A program made the position numbers and the translations under genes. The notes under the pieces are model-generated. The model was not told where the DNA came from. It made no database searches and saw only the letters and a program-made list of their open reading frames with translations. Shown piece after piece: positions 58,760 to 64,000 of a DNA stretch of 64,000 nt. Every line of letters begins with the position of its first letter. Position 1 is the first letter of the stretch. The stretch is from NCBI RefSeq assembly GCF_016722785.1, contig NZ_JAEQNE010000002.1, positions 310,001 to 374,000 of the forward strand. Reading direction: 5' to 3'. The stretch comes from Ramlibacter monticola. GTDB taxonomy: Bacteria; Pseudomonadota; Gammaproteobacteria; Burkholderiales; Burkholderiaceae_C.

Positions 58760-58850
58760 GTCACCCCGCGCAGGCGGGAATCCGGGGCTTGCAAGACAAA
58801 GGGCCGCAATCGCGGCCCTTTGTCTTGGCCCCCCGCGAGGGCGGGGGTGG
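58760..58850. repeat. Pair of REP-like palindromes flanking a terminator (BIME-like)
   Basis: Two GC palindromes lie 41 bases apart. The first, 58760-58787, reads GTCACCCCGCG-CA-GGCGGGAATCC-GGGG, a form common as a dispersed element in proteobacteria. The second, 58830-58847, is CCCCCGC-GAGG-GCGGGGG. They lie in inverted-like order on either side of the sodB/DUF192 terminator. The RAYT at 31724 is a possible partner. Confidence 0.6.
58793..58826. terminator. Long bidirectional terminator between DUF192 gene and sodB
   Basis: A perfect 15-bp stem AAGACAAAGGGCCGC / GCGGCCCTTTGTCTT around AATC. It lies between convergent genes and would serve both. Confidence 0.8.
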
Positions 58851-58861
58851 CGCGATCTATT

Positions 58862-59443
58862 TCAACCGAAGTTCTTCGCGGCGAACTCCCAGTTCGCCAG
58901 CTTGTCCAGGAAGGTTTCGACGAACTTCGGGCGCAGGTTGCGGTAGTCGATGTAGTACGCGTGTTCCCACACGTCCACCGTCAGCACCGCGCGGTCGGCG
59001 GTGGTCAGCGGCGTGCCGGCGGCGCCCGTGTTCACGATGTCCACCGAGCCGTCCGGCTTCTTCACCAGCCAGGTCCAGCCGGAGCCGAAGTTGCCCACGG
59101 CCGATTTCACGAAGGCTTCGCGGAAGGCCTGGTAGCTGCCCCACTTCGCCGTGATCGCCTGCGCCAGCGCGCCGGTGGGCTCGCCGCCGCCGTTCGGCTT
59201 CATGCAGTTCCAGAAGAAGGTGTGGTTCCAGACCTGGGCGGAGTTGTTGTAGATGGCGCCCGAGGACTTGCGGATGATGTCCTCCAGCGGCATGTTCTCG
59301 AACTCGGTGCCCTTCTGCAGGTTGTTCAGGTTCACCACGTAGGCGTTGTGGTGCTTGCCGTGGTGGAACTCGAGCGTCTCGCGGGAGTAGTGCGGGGCCA
59401 GTGCGTCGATGGGGTACGGCAGGGGGGGCAGGACGTGTTCCAT
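58862..59443 (-). CDS. sodB: Superoxide dismutase, iron type
   Basis: A 193-residue cytosolic Fe-SOD. The metal ligands are His27 ([13 protein letters not shown]), the histidine in NHTFFWNCM, and the Asp/His pair of [14 protein letters not shown]. Features of the Fe rather than Mn form are the short loop with [16 protein letters not shown] and GSGWTWLV. Length matches the Fe family. It stands 40 bases after xseA, which is on the same strand. Confidence 0.95.
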   Translation of the reverse strand: MEHVLPPLPYPIDALAPHYSRETLEFHHGKHHNAYVVNLNNLQKGTEFENMPLEDIIRKSSGAIYNNSAQVWNHTFFWNCMKPNGGGEPTGALAQAITAKWGSYQAFREAFVKSAVGNFGSGWTWLVKKPDGSVDIVNTGAAGTPLTTADRAVLTVDVWEHAYYIDYRNLRPKFVETFLDKLANWEFAAKNFG

Positions 59444-59483
59444 GGCTCTTCTTTCTCGAGGTTGTGGTGTCGGATCGCCGATT

Positions 59484-60806
59484 CTAGGAAGGATTCACGC
59501 CCCGCGTGGCGACGCGCAGATCAACCTCCCCATCCGCAAGGGCGGCACGCACGTCGCGCCCGGGGTGCATGGCGCGCACGCTGGTGAGCGGCTGGCCGGA
59601 GGCCGGGTCGGTGAGCAGTGCGTAGCCCCGCTGGAGCACGAGGCGCGGGTCGAGCAGTTGCAGCCGCAGCGCGATGCGTTCGCAGTCGCGCGTGGCGCGG
59701 GCCAGCCGCTCGGCGATGCCGGAGCGCAGGGCCTCGCGCAGCGAACGCAGCTCGTCTTCGGAACGCTGCAGCCGCGCCGTGAGCGCGAAGCGCAGTCGTT
59801 GCGCCTGCCGTTCGATGCGCAGGTGCTGCTGGGCGGTGCGCGCCGAGGGCCGGCCCAGGTGCGCCGCCGCCTGGTCGAGCCGCTGCGCCGCGCGGTCCAG
59901 CCGGCGCAGCGCGGCCTCGCGCAGCCTCTCGTGCAGCAGGCGCAGCGCGCCCAGCCACGCCTCCCGCGGCTGCGCCGCCAGTTCGGCCGCCGCCGTCGGC
60001 GTGGGCGCGCGCACGTCGGCGCAGAAGTCGGCGATGGTGAAGTCGGTCTCGTGCCCGACCCCGCTCACCAGCGGCACCGGGCTGCGCACGATGGTGCGCG
60101 CCAGCCTTTCGTCGTTGAAGGCCCAGAGGTCTTCCATCGAGCCGCCGCCGCGCACCAGCAGGATGACGTCGATGGTGCCCCGCTCGGCGGCGCGGTAGAG
60201 CGATTCCAGCGCGGCGGCCAGTTCGCCCGGCGCCTGCGCCCCCTGCACCGCCGCGGGGACCAGCACGACCGGCACGTGGGGCGCGCGCCGCCGCAGGCAG
60301 GTCACCACGTCGTGCAGCGCCGCCGCGCCCAGCGAGGTGGCGATGCCGATGCCGCGCGGCAGGAGCGGCAGCTCGCGCTTGCGCGCCGCGTCGAACAGGC
60401 CTTCGGCCTCCAGCTTCGCCTTGAGGCGCAGGAACTGCTCGAACAGGGCGCCTTGCCCCGCGCGGCGCATGCTCTCCACCACCAGCTGCAGGTCGCCGCG
60501 CTGCTCGTACACGCCCAGCCGGCCGCTCACTTCGACCAGTTCGCCGTCGCGCGGCAGGAATTCGAGCAGGCTCGCGCTGCGGCGGAACATCGCGCAGCGG
60601 ACCTGCCCCTGGGCGTCCTTCAGGGAAAAGTAGCAGTGCCCGCTGGCGGCGCGCGAAAACCCCGTGATCTCGCCGCGCACCGTCACGGGGTTGAAGCGCG
60701 CTTCCAGGGCGTCGGCCACGGCGCGGCACAGCGCGCCGACAGCCCAGACGCGCCGGCCCGGCGCAGGGAAAGCGTTACCGTCCGTCAACAAAAAGACCCT
60801 TACCAA
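59484..60806 (-). CDS. xseA: Exodeoxyribonuclease VII large subunit
   Basis: A 440-residue subunit of ExoVII, degrading single-stranded DNA. The N-terminal OB fold ([34 protein letters not shown]) precedes the catalytic domain with [66 protein letters not shown], then a long coiled coil (about 275-385). The start is uncertain: no ATG fits, and TTG at 60806 is used here; another TTG lies a few codons later. xseB is not adjacent. Confidence 0.94.
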   Translation of the reverse strand: MVRVFLLTDGNAFPAPGRRVWAVGALCRAVADALEARFNPVTVRGEITGFSRAASGHCYFSLKDAQGQVRCAMFRRSASLLEFLPRDGELVEVSGRLGVYEQRGDLQLVVESMRRAGQGALFEQFLRLKAKLEAEGLFDAARKRELPLLPRGIGIATSLGAAALHDVVTCLRRRAPHVPVVLVPAAVQGAQAPGELAAALESLYRAAERGTIDVILLVRGGGSMEDLWAFNDERLARTIVRSPVPLVSGVGHETDFTIADFCADVRAPTPTAAAELAAQPREAWLGALRLLHERLREAALRRLDRAAQRLDQAAAHLGRPSARTAQQHLRIERQAQRLRFALTARLQRSEDELRSLREALRSGIAERLARATRDCERIALRLQLLDPRLVLQRGYALLTDPASGQPLTSVRAMHPGRDVRAALADGEVDLRVATRGVNPS

Positions 60807-61159
60807 GGGTTAACCCGATGGTCAATTCATCCACAGGGGACCCGAAGGTGGGGAAAAAGCCCCATTGATGGGCTGAGACGCTGATTTCTCCGAGCAAGTC
60901 ATTGATTCCAAAGGGATTTTTCCTGCTCATTTGGTCATCGTTCTGTCAAATCGAAGCATTGGCGCGGGTTGCGGTGGGGGGGAGGATCATTTCTCAACAA
61001 AGTTGTCCACAACTTTTGTGAGTGTCGTCCTACGGCGACGCCTGCGCGTCCTACGAACGCGGCAATGCGGCCTACAGCGTGCCAGTCCGCGATAATCCGC
61101 GGCAGGCAGGGCGCGCAACGCGTGCCTGCCAGCAGTGAATCCCGGCGGAGGACCCCCGT
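60807..61159. promoter_or_regulatory. Divergent xseA/exbB intergenic region with an 18-bp palindrome
   Basis: About 350 bases, less GC-rich than its surroundings. It contains a perfect palindrome AAAGTTGTCCACAACTTT at 60999-61016, whose core TTGTCCACA resembles a DnaA box with one mismatch. A second DnaA-like TCATCCACA occurs at about 60826-60834, and a weak stem AGCCC...GGGCT lies near 60857. No gene is apparent. Confidence 0.45.
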
Positions 61160-61792
61160 TTGTTTTCGATCATACAAGCCGCAGGCTGGCCGATCTGGCC
61201 GCTGGTTGCCTGCTCCATCCTTGCACTCGCTCTGGTCATCGAACGTTTCCTGAGCCTCAAGACCGCCAAGATCGCGCCGCCGAAGCTGCTGGACGAAGCC
61301 CTGGCCGTTTCGCGCGCCTCCGTGCCCTCGCCCGACGTGGTGCGGCAGCTGGAACAGAACTCGGCCCTCGGCGAAGTGCTGGCCAGCGGCTTCCGCGCGC
61401 TCAACTCGGACCCGCGCTGCACCGAAGCCGACCTGCGCGCCAACATGGAGAACACCGGGCGCGCCGTGGCCCACCGCCTCGAGCGCTACCTGAACGCGCT
61501 GGCCACGATCGCCTCCGCCGCGCCCCTGCTCGGGCTGCTGGGCACGGTGATCGGCATGATCGAGATCTTCGGCTCGCAGTCGCCCGCGGGCGGCGCCACC
61601 GGCGGCAACCCGGCGCAGCTCGCGCACGGCATCTCGGTGGCCCTCTACAACACCGCCTTCGGCCTGATCATCGCGATCCCGGCGCTGATCTTCTGGCGCT
61701 ACTTCCGCGGCCGCGTCGACGAGTACCTGCTGACGCTGGAACTCGCGGCGGAGCGCTTCGCGCGCCACCTCAACAACCTGCGGCGCGCATAG
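61160..61792 (+). CDS. exbB: MotA/TolQ/ExbB proton-channel family protein
   Basis: A 210-residue inner-membrane protein with three helices: one near 10-30 (PIWPLVACSILALALVIERF), and two near 105-135 and 150-180 (TIASAAPLLGLLGTVIGMIEIF and ALYNTAFGLIIAIPALIFWRYF). The GLLGTVIGMI and conserved Thr form the proton path with ExbD. It begins with TTG preceded by GGAGG at good distance. With exbD and lpxK downstream it matches the usual Burkholderiales order. It energises a TonB-type or Tol-type system. Confidence 0.92.
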   Translation: MFSIIQAAGWPIWPLVACSILALALVIERFLSLKTAKIAPPKLLDEALAVSRASVPSPDVVRQLEQNSALGEVLASGFRALNSDPRCTEADLRANMENTGRAVAHRLERYLNALATIASAAPLLGLLGTVIGMIEIFGSQSPAGGATGGNPAQLAHGISVALYNTAFGLIIAIPALIFWRYFRGRVDEYLLTLELAAERFARHLNNLRRA

Positions 61793-61802
61793 GGCGGCGG
61801 CG

Positions 61803-62231
61803 ATGAATTTCCGTCCGCGCGCCAAGGACGAACCGGAGATCAACCTGATCCCGTTCATCGACGTGCTGCTGGTGGTGCTGATCTTCCTGATGCTCACCAC
61901 CACCTACAGCAAGTTCACGGAGATGCAGCTGAAGCTGCCGGTGGCCGACGTCGACGCCCAGCGGGACTACCCGCGCGAAGTGCTCGTCGCCGTCTCCAGC
62001 GACGGCCGCTACATGGTGAACCGGCAGGCGGTGAGCGGCCGGGGCCCGGAGGCCCTTGCCGAATCCATGGCCGAGGCCGCCAAGGCGGGCAAGGACTCGG
62101 TCGTGATCATCAGCGCCGACGCCACGGCCACGCACCAGTCGGTCATCACGGTCATGGAAGCGGCCCGGCGCATCGGCCTGAGCCAGATCACCTTCGCCAC
62201 GCAATCGTCGGCCCAGGCCGGCAGCAAGTGA
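61803..62231 (+). CDS. exbD: ExbD/TolR biopolymer transport protein
   Basis: A 142-residue protein with a single N-terminal membrane helix carrying the protonatable Asp (NLIPFIDVLLVVLIFLMLT, about 14-32), then a periplasmic domain with REVLVAVSSDGRYMVN and KDSVVIISADATATHQSVITVMEAARRIG. It follows exbB by 10 bases and overlaps lpxK by four. Confidence 0.95.
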   Translation: MNFRPRAKDEPEINLIPFIDVLLVVLIFLMLTTTYSKFTEMQLKLPVADVDAQRDYPREVLVAVSSDGRYMVNRQAVSGRGPEALAESMAEAAKAGKDSVVIISADATATHQSVITVMEAARRIGLSQITFATQSSAQAGSK

Positions 62232-63223
62232 GCACGTTGCAGCAGGCCTGGCTGCGCCGCGGCCCGCTGGCCTGGCTGCTGTGGCCGGTGTCGCTCGTCT
62301 ACGGCGGCCTGAGCGCCCTGCACCGCCGCTCCTACACGTCCGGGCGCCGGCCCGTGGAGGGCGTGCCGGTGCCGGTGATCGTGGTGGGCAACGTGATCGC
62401 GGGCGGCGCGGGCAAGACCCCGGTCGTGCTCGCCGTGCTGAAGCACCTGCGCGAGCGCGGGCTGCGCGCCGGCGTCGTCTCGCGCGGCTACGGCCGCAGC
62501 GGCGACGAGTGCCGCGAGGTGCACCCGCAGGACGACCCCTCCGTGGCCGGCGACGAGCCCCTGCTGCTGCGGCGCAATGGCGGCCTGCCGGTGTTCGTGG
62601 CGCGGGAACGGGCCCAGGCGGCGCGCGCGCTGCTCACGGCGTATCCGCGCACCCAGGTGATCGTCAGCGACGACGGGCTGCAGCACCTCGCGCTCGCGCG
62701 CGACCTCGAGATCTGCGTGTTCGACCGCCGCGGCATCGGCAACGGCTGGCTGCTGCCCGCCGGGCCCCTGCGCGAGCCCTGGCCGCGCCGCGTGGACCTG
62801 GTGCTGCGCGACGCCGACACGCCCGGCATCGAAGGCCACGTGCTGCAGCGCACGCTGGCCCCGCAGGCGCTGCGCGGCGACGGCGCGCACCGGCCGCTGT
62901 CGGACCTGCGCGGCGGCCCGGTCATCGCGCTGGCGGGCATCGCGACCCCGGAGGCGTTCTTCGCCATGCTGCGCGACGCGGGGCTGGAGCTCGAAGCGAC
63001 CTACGCCCTCCCCGACCACCACGAGTTCAGCCACCTGCCGGGCGCGATCCCCAAGACGGCGACGCTGGTCTGCACCGAGAAGGACGCGATCAAGCTGTGG
63101 CGCCTGCGACCTGGCGCCTGGGCGGTGCCGCTGCGGGTGGACATTCCGGCCTCGTTCTGGGCCGACTTCGATCGCCTGCTGGACGCGCGGCTATCATCGC
63201 CGCATGGATCCCCGCCTTCTTGA
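62228..63223 (+). CDS. lpxK: Tetraacyldisaccharide 4'-kinase
   Basis: Phosphorylates the 4' position of the lipid A precursor at the inner membrane. The 331-residue enzyme has an N-terminal membrane anchor (12-30), the P-loop [12 protein letters not shown] (54-65), [34 protein letters not shown] with the catalytic Asp pair, and FSHLPGAIP near the C-terminus. Start is GTG at 62228, inside the exbD stop. It overlaps the trm112-like gene by 20 bases. Confidence 0.96.
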   Translation: MSTLQQAWLRRGPLAWLLWPVSLVYGGLSALHRRSYTSGRRPVEGVPVPVIVVGNVIAGGAGKTPVVLAVLKHLRERGLRAGVVSRGYGRSGDECREVHPQDDPSVAGDEPLLLRRNGGLPVFVARERAQAARALLTAYPRTQVIVSDDGLQHLALARDLEICVFDRRGIGNGWLLPAGPLREPWPRRVDLVLRDADTPGIEGHVLQRTLAPQALRGDGAHRPLSDLRGGPVIALAGIATPEAFFAMLRDAGLELEATYALPDHHEFSHLPGAIPKTATLVCTEKDAIKLWRLRPGAWAVPLRVDIPASFWADFDRLLDARLSSPHGSPPS

Positions 63224-63410
63224 GCTCCTCGTCTGCCCCGTCACCAAGGGGCCCCTGGACTACGACCGCGAGCGCCACGAGCTGCTTTCGCGCAGCGCAC
63301 GGCTCGCCTATCCCGTCCGCGACGGCATCCCCGTGCTGCTGGAAGACGAGGCGCGCACGCTGAGCGACGAAGAACTGGAGCGCCTGCCGGCGCGCACCCC
63401 GCTGGCCTGA
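63204..63410 (+). CDS. Trm112-family small protein
   Basis: A 68-residue protein of the Trm112/YcaR family: [19 protein letters not shown] and [17 protein letters not shown]. In zinc-binding members the motif is CPxC; here it is CPVT, so the zinc site is lost, as is common in beta-proteobacteria. Family proteins activate methyltransferases in eukaryotes and archaea; the bacterial role is unclear. The gene always accompanies lpxK and kdsB in this order. Confidence 0.92.
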   Translation: MDPRLLELLVCPVTKGPLDYDRERHELLSRSARLAYPVRDGIPVLLEDEARTLSDEELERLPARTPLA

Positions 63411-63447
63411 ACGCGGTGAGCGCCGCACGGCCGCCCGAAGGCGCTCG

Positions 63448-63492
63448 CCCCCTCCGCTTGCGGAGGGGGGAGGAGGAGTCCGCGCAGCGGAC
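63448..63492. repeat. REP-like double hairpin
   Basis: A perfect 10-bp palindrome CCCCCTCCGC-TT-GCGGAGGGGG (63448-63469) followed by a second 6-bp hairpin GTCCGC-GCA-GCGGAC (63478-63492 including flank). It lies between trm112 and kdsB, has no T-tract and so is not an obvious terminator. Confidence 0.6.
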
Positions 63493-63513
63493 GGATCCTG
63501 GGGAAGGTATCCA

Positions 63514-64000
63514 ATGAGCTTCACCGTCCTGATCCCCGCCCGGCTCGCCTCGACGCGGTTGCCGGACAAGCCGCTCGCCGACATCGGCGGCGTGCCGATG
63601 GTCGTGCGCGTGGCGCAACGGGCCGAGCAGTCCGGCGCCGCCCAGGTGGTGGTCGCGGCCGACAGCGAGCGCATCGCGGATGCCTGCAGCCGCCACGGCG
63701 TGCGCGCGGTGCTGACCCGCACCGACCACCCGTCCGGCAGCGACCGCCTCGCGGAGGCCTGCGAGCAGCTCGGGCTGGAGCGCGACGACCTGGTCGTGAA
63801 CGTGCAGGGCGACGAGCCCCTGATCGACCCCGGGCTGATCGATGCCGTGGCCACCCTGCTGCGCGAGCGGCCGCAGGCCAGCATGAGCACGGCGGCGCAC
63901 CCCATCGCCAGCGTCGCCGAATTCGCGAACCCGAACGTGGTGAAGGTGGTGCTGCAGTCCGACGGGCTGGCGCTCTACTTCAGCAGGGCTCCCATCCCCT
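63514..64000 (+). CDS. kdsB: 3-deoxy-manno-octulosonate cytidylyltransferase (cut by the right edge)
   Basis: CMP-Kdo synthetase for LPS inner core. The 162 visible residues contain the nucleotidyltransferase start [61 protein letters not shown], and [16 protein letters not shown]. The usual length is about 250, so the C-terminal third is outside the window. GGAAGG lies upstream of the ATG. Confidence 0.97.
   Translation, partial: MSFTVLIPARLASTRLPDKPLADIGGVPMVVRVAQRAEQSGAAQVVVAADSERIADACSRHGVRAVLTRTDHPSGSDRLAEACEQLGLERDDLVVNVQGDEPLIDPGLIDAVATLLRERPQASMSTAAHPIASVAEFANPNVVKVVLQSDGLALYFSRAPIP

Noticed and set aside
60807..61020. Possible origin of replication because of DnaA-like boxes and lower GC
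   Set aside because: dnaA, dnaN, gyrB, rpmH and parAB are absent, there are only two imperfect boxes, and no AT-rich unwinding element is visible.

Overview
This is a GC-rich (visibly about 70%), gene-dense bacterial chromosome segment of Burkholderiales type, most likely Comamonadaceae (Ramlibacter/Variovorax-like). The signs are the local orders xseA / exbB-exbD-lpxK-trm112-kdsB and purD-hemF-nadD-rsfS-rlmH-maf, frequent ATGA overlaps and some GTG/TTG starts. The genus is inferred, not proven. No prophage, integron, rRNA operon, CRISPR array or complete insertion sequence is visible. The only RNA gene seen is tRNA-Lys(UUU).

Layout. 1-4322: a ureide/pyrimidine-type catabolic locus, with an NCS2 permease (cut by the left edge), a carbamate kinase, an AtzC-like amidohydrolase and an AllS-like LysR regulator. 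4451-7820: regulators (Crp/Fnr, an orphan receiver, NarL-type), a chrA remnant and a secreted sugar-binding-like protein. 8023-11643: tRNA-Lys with terminator, tcdA and cpoB-pal-tolB. 11712-18639: LPS core/O-antigen genes (two GT2 enzymes, an O-antigen-ligase-like protein, msbA, GT9 and another glycosyltransferase). 18709-30061: leftward housekeeping genes rng ... maf-rlmH-rsfS-nadD-hemF-purD-yebC, interrupted between rng and maf by a truncated PAS protein, a DUF3300/DUF2950 pair and a duplicated-domain secreted protein. 30125-32263: a HerA-like ATPase and a RAYT (REP-associated transposase).

32364-39519 is the most distinctive stretch: URC1-like (GTP-cyclohydrolase-II-like), URC4-like (DUF1688) and uracil phosphoribosyltransferase in tight order. 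They are followed without a visible break by a TPR protein, a HupE/UreJ-type putative nickel permease, a cytosine-deaminase-like enzyme and a MazG-type hydrolase. The first three match the little-characterised URC uracil-degradation route. Cytosine deaminase would feed it with uracil, and the nickel permease would fit disposal of the urea it is thought to release.

40066-47450: HAD phosphatase, PanE-like reductase, a translationally coupled small-molecule kinase plus divergent enolase paralogue (an uncharacterised pair), an EVE-domain protein, a TSUP permease and oligopeptidase A. 47586-57325: clpA-clpS, a cold-shock protein, a His/Gly-rich surface protein, the ubiD-ubiT-ubiV-ubiU set for oxygen-independent ubiquinone synthesis, and icd. 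57547-64000: two tandem Lys/Ala-rich secreted micro-paralogues, a DUF192 protein, sodB, xseA, exbB-exbD, lpxK, trm112 and kdsB (cut by the right edge). REP-like palindromes lie at 58760-58850 and 63448-63492. The cell envelope (Tol-Pal, LPS, lipid A), nucleobase salvage/catabolism and proteostasis are the main themes.
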